Below, piece after piece: positions 18,086 to 26,082 of a DNA stretch of 64,000 nucleotides; position 1 is the first letter of the stretch; each line of letters starts with the position of its first letter. The notes under the pieces are model-generated. The model searched no databases. It was not told where the DNA came from and saw nothing but the letters and a program-made list of their open reading frames with translations. This stretch comes from CAVQAH01 sp963784195. Its GTDB lineage: Bacteria > Acidobacteriota > Vicinamibacteria > Vicinamibacterales > 2-12-FULL-66-21. The stretch lies in contig CAWARA010000004.1 in assembly GCA_963784195.1 (NCBI GenBank), positions 1 through 64,000 on the forward strand, in the 5' to 3' direction. The position numbers and the translations under genes were made by a program.

Positions 18086-18241
18086 AGAGGGGAGTTCGGG
18101 GGCGCCGCCTGCGACGCAGGCAGGAAGTCGGAAGTTTCATCACGGTTTAGCGGCAGTGGTGATCTGCTGAGCGTCCAGCGATAATAATTGGCACTGCGCG
18201 TCCGTTACGGGCCAAACGGACACGGGTGAGGTTATAGACCT

Positions 18242-18866
18242 ATGGCCCGACCCTCGAAGTCTTCACAGCGCGCCAGCCAGCCGCGGCGACGAGCACGCCA
18301 GGCGACGGCTCGACCGTCGTCCAAACGGCGCGCGCGCACGAAATCATCGCGGAAGAACGATCACAAACGGTCACAGGGTGGCGCGACGACGGCTGCCGTT
18401 CCAGAGGATGCCGCCTTCATCCCGAAACCCGTGCATTTCCGCCTGTTGAGCGCCTATGAAGCCTGTTTTCAGGATGGGGTCCCGCCCACTGACGGTGTGA
18501 TCGCGAAACGGCTGCAGGTGCGGCGCGAGACGATCAACCGATGGCGTCGACGAAACCCTCGGCTCCGCGCCTGGCTGTTTGAACAGATCGGCCAGAACGC
18601 GCTCGAACTGAAGCCGTTCGTCGACCGCCGCGTCGCGCAGCAAGCGATTGCCGGGAGCCCCGACGCGCAGAAGCTCTTCTACATGTTTGTCGCGAAGGTC
18701 GGGATGCCACCGGGCGACGACGATGACGTGCATGCCCGCCGGCGCGTCGATGGTCTACAACTTCCTCATCCCCAGGCCGGAGACGCCGGTGATTCCCGGC
18801 GTGACGGTGCGTGAGGTGCCGCAGATCCGCGACAACATCCCCACCGTTGTGGTGACACATGACTGA
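18242..18866 (+). CDS. Basic helix-turn-helix protein, possibly terminase small subunit-like (frameshifted)
   Basis: The N-terminal 45 residues are extremely rich in Arg, Lys and Ser. A helix-turn-helix follows (DGVIAKRLQVRRETINRWRRR, about residues 82-102). The reading continues to DDDDV near 18730, then must shift frame to give the conserved-looking tail YNFLIPRPETPVIPGVTVRE ending at 18866. The HTH followed by a helical region recalls phage terminase small subunits of the phBC6A51 type, but this is tentative. A 34-codon ORF (18859-18963) overlaps the stop in ATGAC fashion and may be the stub of a lost downstream partner. It is the first gene of the island. Confidence 0.55.
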
Positions 18867-19051
18867 CGTGAAGACGTCACGACGCCGAGAAGGATCACCG
18901 CGTTATCTGTCCAGTGCGCGGACGCTGCGGTCGTCGATCGCTTCCGGTGACTTCTGGTGCTAGCTGGATTTGTAGCCAAACGGAGGGCCGATTCACCAGA
19001 CTTGTGATCGGTGTTGGGGCTATGCTTCAGTTTGGAATTGTCGGTAGTGGG

Positions 19052-19381
19052 CTACTTGGCACGAGGCCGCAGGCCGAAGTCAGTTCCGTGCTCGAAGTGA
19101 CGTTCAATGCCCTCACGACTGAACGGGTCTTCCGGCTGGGGCAAAATGACCGAGCAGACGACCTCATGGCCGGCAATCTGCGCAGTCAGAAACGCTCCCC
19201 CGTTCGGGAGCTCCGAGTACGTGAATTTCACGAGCTTGTCGCCCGCAGTCAGCTTTGTCCATTCATCCTGCATGATGACCCCGCCTTTTGGCCTGACGGA
19301 CCCGCTCCTTTTTCCAGGGGGCGCGCTGACCGTCCGACGCTCTTCCCCGACCGTTCTTTGGAACTCTTCGGTACTGGTCAA
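19052..19381 (-). CDS. Hypothetical protein
   Basis: A protein of 109 aa with no recognised domain. The first 36 residues are basic and low in structure; from MQDEWTKLTAGDKLVKF onward the sequence looks like a compact beta-rich domain (GGAFLTAQIAGHEVVCSVILPQPEDPFSREGIERHFEHG). The internal Met (about 19273) may therefore be the true start. It lies downstream of the coiled-coil ORF at 19412 on the same strand, inside the island. Confidence 0.4.
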   Translation of the reverse strand: MTSTEEFQRTVGEERRTVSAPPGKRSGSVRPKGGVIMQDEWTKLTAGDKLVKFTYSELPNGGAFLTAQIAGHEVVCSVILPQPEDPFSREGIERHFEHGTDFGLRPRAK

Positions 19382-19411
19382 AGTTTGAAAAATCGAGGGG
19401 TCGGATGGGCA

Positions 19412-19609
19412 CTAGTCTGTTCGCCTTCGACCGGCCCTCCGTTTCGCATAAGAGACGCGCAGATCGTCGAGGAGCGCTCTAAGCCTGAGGAGATCGTTCT
19501 CCACCGTCCGTTGGAAGTCTTCCGCCTGCTGGCGTAGCCGATCGACGTACACGAGAAGGCTCTCGGGCTCACTCGATGGGGGCGACGATTTCTTCGATGG
19601 CCCAGACAT
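19412..19609 (-). CDS. Short coiled-coil hypothetical protein
   Basis: A protein of 65 aa, largely helical: LVYVDRLRQQAEDFQRTVENDLLRLRALLDDLRVSYAKRR forms a plausible coiled coil after a Ser/Pro-rich start. No family is recognised. It precedes the ORF at 19052-19381 by 30 bp. The interval 19610-19941 holds no convincing gene. Confidence 0.4.
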   Translation of the reverse strand: MSGPSKKSSPPSSEPESLLVYVDRLRQQAEDFQRTVENDLLRLRALLDDLRVSYAKRRAGRRRTD

Positions 19610-19941
19610 GGTCAGCGAGTCCCGCCTTTATTGCTGGCGTTACGCGAAGCGTCTGATGCACACGGCCGAAGTCGTAGCGGCCGAAGTCGGTACATGAAGT
19701 ATAGGCTCACCATCGCCGCATGGTCCTTAGTTTTTCGCGACACCCTACACCTTGCCACGTGGGAAGGTGCAAGTGGTTCGACGGCGCTGAGTGGAACTGC
19801 ACGGCTGACCGACGGAGATTGCGGCGCTGGCAGAGCAGGAGGCGCGATGATTGTTTTCCCGCTGTTCGTCATCCTACATGCCCGTCAGCCTTCGTGAGCG
19901 CTGGCTGGCGGGCGTTCATGGCTCTATTTCAGAAAGGCGGC

Positions 19942-20190
19942 ATGCTGATGCTTACCCTTGACATGCGGATGGACATCATCAGGAAACAGTACGTGAAGGA
20001 GTTTCCCGGGCAACAACTACAAAGTGACATCGCCCGCGAGATCGCCGAACTCCTCCCAGACGCTAGCGGAAGAACTTGAAGGCACACTGACCCGCATTGT
20101 GGCCTATGCGAGCCTGACCGATCAGGAGGTGTCTGTTCCGCTCGTGCGGGACGTGCTAAACAAGACCACCGGCGCGGAAGAGAGGCTCTG
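19942..20190 (+). pseudogene. DnaA domain III fragment
   Basis: The sequence reads as the lid part of the AAA+ domain of the replication initiator: DMRMDIIRKQY, then DIAREIAELLPD, a one-base frame break near 20065, and the DnaA signature ELEGTLTRIVAYASLTDQEV followed by VPLVRDVL. It stops 15 residues later, so the DNA-binding domain IV is absent, and nothing before the lid (Walker A/B) is present. It is a remnant of a dnaA or dnaA-like gene carried by the island, not a working initiator. The tail TGAEERL is followed directly by the serine-recombinase start. Confidence 0.62.
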
Positions 20191-20340
20191 ATGGTCGCCG
20201 CTGTCTATGACAGAAAATCGAACGAGCAGTCCGGCATCGCTGACGAGCAGAAGTCTGTCGCCCGCCAGATTGACCACGCGCGCCAGTATGGGGCGCGCAA
20301 AGGCTGGACCGTCAGCGACAGCAAGGCATTTGCAAGACCG
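20191..20340 (+). pseudogene. Serine recombinase N-terminal stub
   Basis: The first 42 codons (VAAVYDRKSNEQ, then DEQKSVARQIDHARQYGARKGWTV) match the start of large serine recombinases; the catalytic serine is expected in the RKS motif. Similarity ends there and the frame runs into the leader of the next gene, so all downstream domains are missing. It begins 1 nt after the DnaA fragment stop. Confidence 0.6.
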
Positions 20341-20372
20341 ATGATCCGACGCTTGAAGGAGAAAGACACACC

Positions 20373-21032
20373 ATGCGTGTCATTGTCACGATTCCGGGCG
20401 ATTGCCCTGGGCCTCGCGATCACTGTCACGGGCTGCGCGTCGCCGCCCAACGCGGACGTGGATGCGGCCAAGGCCGCCCTCGACAGGGCCGCCTACCGAC
20501 CGCGCGGATCAGTATGCCGCCGAGTCGCTAAAGGCCGCCCAGGATGCTCAGGCAGCCCTCGACGCCGAGCTGAAAGCTCAGGAAGGCAAGTGGTTTAAGT
20601 CGTACGACAAGACCAAGGAACTCGCAGTCGCGACGAAGGCGGCAGGCGACAAGGCGGTAGCGGATGCGGTCGCGGGCAAGGAGAAGGCCGATGCTATCGC
20701 GGCCAAAGAGAAAGCCGCTGCCGCGGCCAGGGCGAAGGCCAAGGTGGCGGCGGTCCGCGTCGGGGGTCAAATCAAAGCCACCAAACAAGATCAAGGACGT
20801 CAAGCCGGTGTACCCGGCCATTGCGCGGTCGGCGCGTGTCGCCGGGGCGGTCACGATCGAAGCGACGATTGGACCCGACGGGAAAGTCATAGACGCAAAG
20901 GTCGTGCGCTCGATCCCGCTGCTCGATCAGGCCGCGCTTGACGCAGTGCGGCAATGGGAGTACACGCCGACTCTCCTGAACGGCGTGCCCGTGCCGGTTC
21001 TCGTGACCGTCACGATCAACTTCACGCGGTAG
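20373..21032 (+). CDS. Lipoprotein with TonB C-terminal domain (frameshifted)
   Basis: The ATG at 20373 follows an AAGGAG Shine-Dalgarno. One base break after six codons leads into a lipoprotein signal peptide (FRAIALGLAITVTGC, lipobox Cys). An Ala/Lys-rich helical segment of about 110 residues follows, with DUF4398-like beginnings (DVDAAKAALDRAA). The end is a TonB C-terminal fold (VKPVYPAIARSARVAG, then IGPDGKVIDAKVVRSIPLLD and AVRQWEYTP). Further breaks lie near 20500 and 20800. The combined protein would be about 220 aa, anchored in the membrane, with the TonB-like domain in the periplasm. It is possibly involved in energy coupling or envelope contacts; no partner is evident. Confidence 0.6.
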
Positions 21033-21193
21033 TAGGCATCAGCGCGGTGAGAGGACGGAACCGTCTGAAAGAGGCTCTGGTTGCTTCGGGTGCCCGTGAC
21101 CTCGTTATGTCCGAGAACTCACCCGACCGGTCGGGGCGGGGGTGTCCGCAGTAGGGCCGACACGTTCGCCGCGAAATCAGGCGGGCAGCCGCC

Positions 21194-21421
21194 TCACGGT
21201 AAGCGTGGACGATTCCTAACGAACTCGTCGTGAGGCACGCCCGCGTTGCCAGCATCGCGCAGCCTTTCCTTCAGCTCGGCGACGAGACGATCCCGCATGG
21301 CCTTCCGGGCGACAGGGTCATCCGGAATCTCCTCTACGAGCGCGGCGGCAATCCCTGACAAGCGTTTGGCGGCTCCATGTGATGGCGACGGCATTCGACT
21401 GACCTCGCTCATGCGTGTCAA
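21194..21421 (-). CDS. Small hypothetical protein, paralogue of 24001-24231
   Basis: A protein of 75 aa. The C-terminal 55 residues (AAALVEEIPDDPVARKAMRDR, then NAGVPHDEFVRNRPRLP) are closely similar to those of the ORF at 24001-24231 on the same strand. Conservation of the protein between diverged DNA copies argues that it is a real gene. Its start codon overlaps the stop of the CpaB gene by 4 nt, so it is the last member of a three-gene unit. The fold looks helical and no family is known to me. Confidence 0.6.
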   Translation of the reverse strand: MTRMSEVSRMPSPSHGAAKRLSGIAAALVEEIPDDPVARKAMRDRLVAELKERLRDAGNAGVPHDEFVRNRPRLP

Positions 21422-22221
21422 ACGCCACGGCCGTGTTTCAGACCAGCAGGAGTTGGCGGCGGGCGTGGTGGCATCGGTGGGTCCGTGATGAAACGGTGCG
21501 GCGGTTTCGGAGTCGGCAGCGGTATTGGTCGCACACGCTGTCGGATCGCAGAGTTCGACGGCGCGATGTCGAGCGGATTTCGCAACGTCAGCATGATTGA
21601 GCCGGCCGCTTGAGCCAGCGTCACGCGCTCGGCGTCTTCCGGTGTCAGCAAGAGCGTCACCACGGTTGACGGCCCGCCGCGGCCGTCCTGAATCTTAGTG
21701 TTGTAGAGTTGTCCCGCGGTCAAAACCTGAACATTGCTGACGATCGCGCGTGAGATGCGGTCGTTCCCGCTCGTCATCGTTAGGAGAATGTCCACCCGCG
21801 CGCCGGGCACCGGGACGCCGGCGACGCCGATCACGTCGTTCACACGAACAGAGACTGCACGCATACCCAAAGGACTCGAAGGGAGCAGCCCTGTGTCAGC
21901 TTCGAGCGGCGCCAGCTTCGACTCCGTCAGCGGCTCGTGCGCGACAACGGATTGAGTGAGTCGACGGTCGACAATCGCCTCACGAGTCGCGAAGCTGCCC
22001 TCCACGGGAGAGGCCGGTGGCCAGCCCACGATCTTGATGTCCTCCATCGTCAATGTTGTCCCTGTGGGGAGATCGTTGCTCGCCACCGCGACGGGGACCG
22101 CGAGCACTGATGTCCGTCGCACGCCCCAATCGGGGAGATCCAAGCGCGTGAGGAACAGTAGCATCCCCACGACGATCAAGGACAACAGAAGCCGAAACAT
22201 CGCGGCATTCAGAGTGTGCAT
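21418..22221 (-). CDS. cpaB: CpaB/RcpC-like Flp pilus assembly protein
   Basis: A protein of about 267 aa from the start at 22221 (an alternative start is 22200). It has one N-terminal transmembrane helix (LLLSLIVVGMLLFL), then a SAF domain (VAVASNDLPTGTTLTMEDIKIVGWP) and the RcpC/CpaB region (GMRAVSVRVNDVIGVAGVPVPGARVDILLT, later VTLLLTPEDAERVTLAQAAGSIMLTLRNP). The Pro-rich tail is unusual. CpaB proteins sit at the periplasmic side of type IVb/Flp pilus machines, but no other pilus gene is present, so the function here is uncertain. It lies between a truncated paralogue upstream and a small ORF downstream. Confidence 0.8.
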   Translation of the reverse strand: MHTLNAAMFRLLLSLIVVGMLLFLTRLDLPDWGVRRTSVLAVPVAVASNDLPTGTTLTMEDIKIVGWPPASPVEGSFATREAIVDRRLTQSVVAHEPLTESKLAPLEADTGLLPSSPLGMRAVSVRVNDVIGVAGVPVPGARVDILLTMTSGNDRISRAIVSNVQVLTAGQLYNTKIQDGRGGPSTVVTLLLTPEDAERVTLAQAAGSIMLTLRNPLDIAPSNSAIRQRVRPIPLPTPKPPHRFITDPPMPPRPPPTPAGLKHGRGV

Positions 22222-22235
22222 TCCCTCGTGACCTA

Positions 22236-22424
22236 CTATCTCGGCTCCGGAGAGTTCAACGGCCAGCCGACGATTTTGATGTCGTTCTCCGGAGGGCGAG
22301 GCTGCCATAGTGAAGGGACGCCGATTCGTGGCTCTATCAGTCGCAGCCCACCATCCGAGAGGCGGACTTCCGTCAGGACGACCGTCGCGATCACGACGAG
22401 AACAGCGAGGATCAGTCGGCGCAT
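22236..22424 (-). CDS. Truncated CpaB-like membrane protein
   Basis: A protein of 62 aa with one N-terminal transmembrane helix (LILAVLVVIATVVL). The C-terminus contains DIKIVGWPLNSP, nearly the same as DIKIVGWPPASP in the CpaB protein encoded 14 bp downstream. An AGAGG Shine-Dalgarno lies 6 nt before the ATG and a TAGAAT inverted repeat precedes it. It looks like a partial duplication of the CpaB N-terminus that is still translated, the first gene of a three-gene unit. Confidence 0.55.
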   Translation of the reverse strand: MRRLILAVLVVIATVVLTEVRLSDGGLRLIEPRIGVPSLWQPRPPENDIKIVGWPLNSPEPR

Positions 22425-22434
22425 CTGAAGCCTC

Positions 22435-22452
22435 TAGAATGTCCAGATTCTA
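22435..22452. promoter_or_regulatory. TAGAAT-N6-ATTCTA dyad upstream of the CpaB unit
   Basis: A 6-bp inverted repeat with a 6-bp spacer, 10 bp upstream of the ATG at 22424. Read on the minus strand one half-site is a TAGAAT -10-like box. It is a candidate operator or promoter. Confidence 0.4.
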
Positions 22453-22559
22453 CCGCAGACTCCTACCCTGACGGTCCGTCCGAGCACCCCTGGCTCGCGC
22501 GTTGGGGAGAGGCGGCGATAGGTGGCTGCGGACGATGAGAACAGTAAGGATGTGCCGAA

Positions 22560-22585
22560 GGTTCAGAATCACTCGATTCTGAACC
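22560..22585. repeat. Perfect 11-bp hairpin in intergenic region
   Basis: GGTTCAGAATC-ACTC-GATTCTGAACC. It sits alone in the 460-bp gap 22425-22886, which otherwise shows no gene. It has no T-tract, so an operator or a structured transcript is as likely as a terminator. Confidence 0.5.
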
Positions 22586-22886
22586 GAGACGAGAAGCTGC
22601 GAATCGGCCGCCAGAACCGGGGCGAAAGGCCCTCTCACGATCACAGGGATTCTGACCCCCGGGCATCTCTCGATTCGCCGAAGACGTGCTCGCCTTACAG
22701 CGCGTGAGACTATGCTGACAGTGGAAAAGGTTGGAAGCAGCCTCGTGCGAGTTCCACGATGTCACTCGTGCACATTTCGCACGTCTCGGACTATGAGGCA
22801 CCCGCGCTGGTTACCTGCGGTCTGCACGTCGGGTGACAATCGGTGTGCTGGCGGATCGGCTGCACCAGAAGAGGGCGGGGGTAACC

Positions 22887-23075
22887 ATGGATTCATCGGA
22901 AGCACAGGCCAGAGCGATCATTGCCGCCGCGTTGATTGTCAGAGGAGCTGTCGAAGTCCCGTCGATACCGCCGGACGACGATGGGCTGCCGGATGCAGCG
23001 GGCCTGCGGTTGCGCGAGCTGACGGAATACTTGTATCGACTCATCACCACCGACGGACCCCGCGAGCCAGCGTAG
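22887..23075 (+). CDS. Small hypothetical protein
   Basis: A protein of 62 aa (starts MDSSEAQARAIIAAALIVRG, ends LRELTEYLYRLITTDGPREPA) that looks helical and soluble. The ATG at 22887 is preferred over upstream in-frame starts because the preceding residues lack similar character. A weak G-rich stretch precedes it. It lies in the island; family unknown. The interval 23076-23354 shows no gene. Confidence 0.4.
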   Translation: MDSSEAQARAIIAAALIVRGAVEVPSIPPDDDGLPDAAGLRLRELTEYLYRLITTDGPREPA

Positions 23076-23354
23076 GCAGGGGGCGTTGCAGCCAGGAGGG
23101 AGAGTGGTGGAAGGCCGCGCTACTCGAGCGTGGATGGCTTGCGGTCACGAGCAAAGTCCGATCGCGTGTAACGGCTCGCTCCAAATTACGTCCCGAATGA
23201 GCCGAAGACCACGAGCCAGCGCGCGTCGGCTCCATTCGGATGTTAGGCTTCGCCCACTTTCCATACGAGTGTCGGCCCGTTGCGCTGGCCGAGATAGCCG
23301 ACACACGTGAACTTTCTTGACGCCGCTACGAAAGGCGGCGGGAGACACGCGGCG

Positions 23355-23912
23355 TCAAGTGTAACGGCTGCGCCGCGACCGAAGTGGCGCGAACGCGCTG
23401 ATTGCGATTGAGCCATCGGAAACGACCAATCCGCCTGGTTCGAGACGCGCCAAGACGTCAGGAAGTCGCTGCTTGCCAAGCCAATAGAAATTGCTCCCCC
23501 CCTCGCCTGGACTATCCCCACGGTGGAAGAACACCGACATGCAACGGCCTGGAATCACAAATGCCGCCCGAAACGCATCGTAGCCGCGCGCTCGGCATCT
23601 GTGGATGGTCACGCCTCTGCCGGCCCCCGACCAGCGATAACGCTCATGCCGAACTTCCACCTCAAACGGGAGCTGCGTTCCCATGGTCTTCCCAGTAAGT
23701 AGTTCAGCTCTCGCGTCCTCCAGTTGGTGTTCCCGTGTAAAAGGCTTGTTCAGGTCATAACCCACGTCAACGAACCAGAAGTCGTCAACCCATGGCAGAA
23801 ACGCCTCGATGGCAGTCCTGGCGTCCTTCCCGTCCGTCCCGGCAGACGGATAGAAGAGACAACGCGCCACTAATCCCTCCAAAGCCTGGTCAGCCAAAAA
23901 TGTGTCCGACAT
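23355..23912 (-). CDS. Hypothetical protein, about 185 aa
   Basis: The chosen start is MSDTFLADQALEGL at 23912; the frame is open further upstream but without coding character. The protein has an even mixed alpha/beta composition, with recognisable blocks WVDDFWFVDVGYDL near residue 44 and FFHRGDSPGEGGSNFYWLG near 140, then PGGLVVSDGS. The last block has the flavour of a small conserved family of phage or island proteins, but I cannot name it. No transmembrane or signal segment is visible. It lies upstream of nothing obvious on its strand. Confidence 0.55.
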   Translation of the reverse strand: MSDTFLADQALEGLVARCLFYPSAGTDGKDARTAIEAFLPWVDDFWFVDVGYDLNKPFTREHQLEDARAELLTGKTMGTQLPFEVEVRHERYRWSGAGRGVTIHRCRARGYDAFRAAFVIPGRCMSVFFHRGDSPGEGGSNFYWLGKQRLPDVLARLEPGGLVVSDGSIAISAFAPLRSRRSRYT

Positions 23913-24000
23913 GCGAATGTCGCAGATTCTATGACAGCAACGGGCGTCGCTGGATGGAGTTTCGAGCAGGCCGTTGGCGGCTGTGCGCGCAACCACTTGC

Positions 24001-24231
24001 TCACGGTAGGGGTGGGCGATTCCTGATGAAGATGTCGTGGGGCACACCCGCGTTACCGGGATCGCTCAGGTTCTCTTTCAGCCTGGCGACGAGACGATCC
24101 CGCAGGGCTTTCCGCGCAACCGGGTCGTCGGGAATCTCCTCCTCGAGAGCGGCGGCAATTCGTGACTGCCGGCTTCCGCGAGCTCCTTGCGGGGGTAAAG
24201 GCATCGACTGACCTCGCTTGTGTCGTCTCAA
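24001..24231 (-). CDS. Small hypothetical protein, paralogue of 21194-21421
   Basis: A protein of 76 aa sharing the block AAALEEEIPDDPVARKALRDR and the ending NAGVPHDIFIRNRPPLP with the ORF at 21194. The two loci are also similar at DNA level just past their stops (a shared CTCACGGTA and GCGATTCCT context), indicating duplication inside the island. The basic N-terminus differs. It abuts the broken 5' end of the integrase and may mark the insertion that truncated it. Confidence 0.55.
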   Translation of the reverse strand: MRRHKRGQSMPLPPQGARGSRQSRIAAALEEEIPDDPVARKALRDRLVARLKENLSDPGNAGVPHDIFIRNRPPLP

Positions 24232-24279
24232 GTCTTAGGTGTTCCAGAACTGCTCGCGCCAACCCGTTGTTGGAGGTCT

Positions 24280-24795
24280 CCGAGCCGGCACGATCCGGAT
24301 CGCGCGACAGTTGGTGAAGCCGGGACCAGACCCCGTCTACGGGCTGCCGAAGAATGGATTAGGCCGCGACGTGGCGATCACGGCTGCGACCGTCGAGCTG
24401 CTCCGCGAGCACAAGCGCGGCAGGCCGAGATCAAGATGGCGAACCGGGCCACGTACCACGACCACGGGCTGGTTTTTGCGAAGGAATACGGCGACCTGAC
24501 CAACCGCCCGGACGTGATCGGGTTGCCGCTCCAAGCCAACCACCTTGGACAGCGGCAATTCGCCAGCATCGTGAAGGCCGCAAAGGTTCGACCGATCACG
24601 TTTCACGGGATGCGCCACACGTGCGCGACGTTGCTGTTGCAGGCCGGCGTCCCAGTGCACGTCGTGTCGCGGCGGCTCGGCCATGCGCGCGTCGAGGTCA
24701 CGTTGGACGTCTACGCCCACGTGCTGCCGGACGGACAGGCACAGGCGGCGACCGCCCTCGGCGTGCTGCTGTTCGCCGAGTCTGCGGGGTCGTGA
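24280..24795 (+). pseudogene. Tyrosine integrase, C-terminal catalytic fragment
   Basis: The second half of a tyrosine recombinase. A beta-hairpin region (GTIRIARQLVKPG then LPKNGLGRDVAI) is followed after a frame break near 24420 by RPITFHGMRHTCATLLLQAG (H-x-x-R box), RRLGHARVEVTLDVYAHV (GH and the catalytic Tyr) and a short tail. The SAM-like DNA-binding domain and the segment with the first catalytic Arg are missing. It ends 55 bp from tRNA-His, reading toward it, as expected for the integrase of the island. It is most likely inactive. Confidence 0.8.
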
Positions 24796-24849
24796 TCAAC
24801 GGTGATCAAGATCCACCGAGAGCCCGCGATTTCCTATGGTTTTCGGGAT

Positions 24850-24925
24850 TGGGGTGGATGACGGGGTTCGAACCCGCGACTTCCGGAGCCACAGTCCGGC
24901 GCTCTGCCACTGAGCTACACCCACC
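24850..24925 (-). tRNA. tRNA-His (anticodon GTG)
   Basis: A minus-strand cloverleaf with the extra G-1 (24925) facing C73 (24853), acceptor GTGGGTG/CATCCAC, anticodon loop CTGTGGC (GTG) and T-arm GCGGG-TTCGAAC-CCCGT. CCA is encoded at 24850-24852. Its 3' end is the insertion site of the island and was restored by the incoming attachment sequence. Confidence 0.93.
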
Positions 24926-24951
24926 ACTGACGGGGACTAGGCCAAACGAAA

Positions 24952-24981
24952 ATTGTAGCACTCCGGCGGAGCCCCGGACAA
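24952..24981 (-). promoter_or_regulatory. Promoter of tRNA-His
   Basis: On the minus strand TTGTCC (24976-24981), an 18-bp spacer and TACAAT (24952-24957), ending 26 bp before the tRNA 5' end. It fits a sigma-70 promoter. Confidence 0.55.
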
Positions 24982-25065
24982 CACCGCGGGCCGATGGTCA
25001 GGTCGACAGTCGCGTGACGCGGAATCGTCTTTGGGGCGTTGGGAGTTGGTCGTTGGGAGTTGAGG

Positions 25066-26082
25066 CTAGCGGAGCCGCGACTCTTTGTACTTCGTGTGAC
25101 CGCCCGTGATCTCCACCAGCTCGCCGCCTTCGACTTTCACCGCGGTGGAGTGGACCTCGTCCGAGCGGCTGCCTTTCGCGCCGTACATCAGCGTGTCGGC
25201 GCGGTGGATGAGTTCGGTGGCGAGTTTGCGCGCCACGCCGCGCCGTTCGGCAACAGGTCCGAGGCGCAGGCAGACGACGCCGACGTCGACGCGAACCGGT
25301 CGTGTGGAGAGCCGGCGATCGTCGCGTGACCAGTCATGTGATTCCACCGAGGCCTTGAAACGGCCCGCGATCTCGCCGGCTTCGACGCATCCAGGCAGGT
25401 CGGGAATCAGGAAGCAGAACTCGTCGCCGCCGAAACGCGCATGCAGATCGCGCCCTTCGGTTCCGCGTTCGAGCGCGAGAAAGTCTTGAGAACGGATTTG
25501 ATCGGACAGGATCCCCGCGACGCGCTCGATGATGCGATCCCCGGTCGAGTGGCCGTGCGTGTCGTTGTACCACTTGAAGCTTCGGATATCCACGACGCCG
25601 ACGCCGCACCAGCGGACGCGCTGTTCGACGGCCAGGAACGACTCGAGGCGTTCCATGAACCAGTCGAAGTTGAGCAGCTTCGTCTTCGGATCGCGATGCG
25701 ACTTCTCGGTCAGGTCGGCGACCACTTCCTCGAAGTAGCGCGCGATGTTGCTGACCGTGACGTCTTTCTCGGTCAGCTGCATCTGCAGCCGTTCCATCTT
25801 CGCGGCGAAGCCCTCCGAAAGCGCGCGGATGGCTTCGTGCTTCGACTCCTCCACGAGCTGACGCTGGCGGCCCAGCACGATGTCGATGGCGTGCAGGAGG
25901 TCTGCCTCGCGGTGAGTATCGAGGTTTAGGTTGGCGCGCACCCACGCACGCAGCTCGTCCGTAGTCCGAGGTTCGGAGCTCTTCGTCGCCGGCACGGTAG
26001 TGTGCTCGCGTCTTGGCTGGGCCATGGGCGTGGTTCCGATCATCAAAGGCTGTGCCGCTTTCTGTCTCCGGGGAGACGACAA
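25066..26082 (-). CDS. Diguanylate cyclase (GGDEF protein)
   Basis: A soluble protein of up to 338 aa. The N-terminal 130 residues are helical with a coiled coil (SEGFAAKMERLQMQLTEKDVTV). The GGDEF domain begins at about 135 (DPKTKLLNFDWFMERLES) and carries the active-site motif FGGDEF in ARFGGDEFCFLIPDLPG. It should convert 2 GTP into cyclic di-GMP. An RxxD-type inhibitory site is not obvious. Starts at 26082, 26043 and 26025 are all possible, since none has a clear Shine-Dalgarno. No transmembrane or sensor domain is visible. Confidence 0.87.
   Translation of the reverse strand: MSSPRRQKAAQPLMIGTTPMAQPRREHTTVPATKSSEPRTTDELRAWVRANLNLDTHREADLLHAIDIVLGRQRQLVEESKHEAIRALSEGFAAKMERLQMQLTEKDVTVSNIARYFEEVVADLTEKSHRDPKTKLLNFDWFMERLESFLAVEQRVRWCGVGVVDIRSFKWYNDTHGHSTGDRIIERVAGILSDQIRSQDFLALERGTEGRDLHARFGGDEFCFLIPDLPGCVEAGEIAGRFKASVESHDWSRDDRRLSTRPVRVDVGVVCLRLGPVAERRGVARKLATELIHRADTLMYGAKGSRSDEVHSTAVKVEGGELVEITGGHTKYKESRLR

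Larger units (their letters stand above)
17940..24870. mobile_element. Degenerate genomic island integrated in tRNA-His
   Basis: A segment of 6.9 kb bounded by an exact 24-bp direct repeat, with the intact tRNA-His at the right end and a truncated tyrosine integrase next to it. Paired GTGATCA motifs 10-11 bp apart lie near both ends (18068-18085 and 24792-24808) and could be integrase arm sites. Contents include an HTH protein, fragments of DnaA and a serine recombinase, a TonB-domain lipoprotein, CpaB-like genes and unknown small genes. Spacing and decay suggest an old, probably immobile element, or an accretion of several insertions. No replication or transfer genes are intact. Confidence 0.75.

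Noticed and set aside
19631..19897. Plus-strand ORF of 88 codons in the island
   Set aside because: No Shine-Dalgarno, no domain, and it overlaps other open frames of equal quality.
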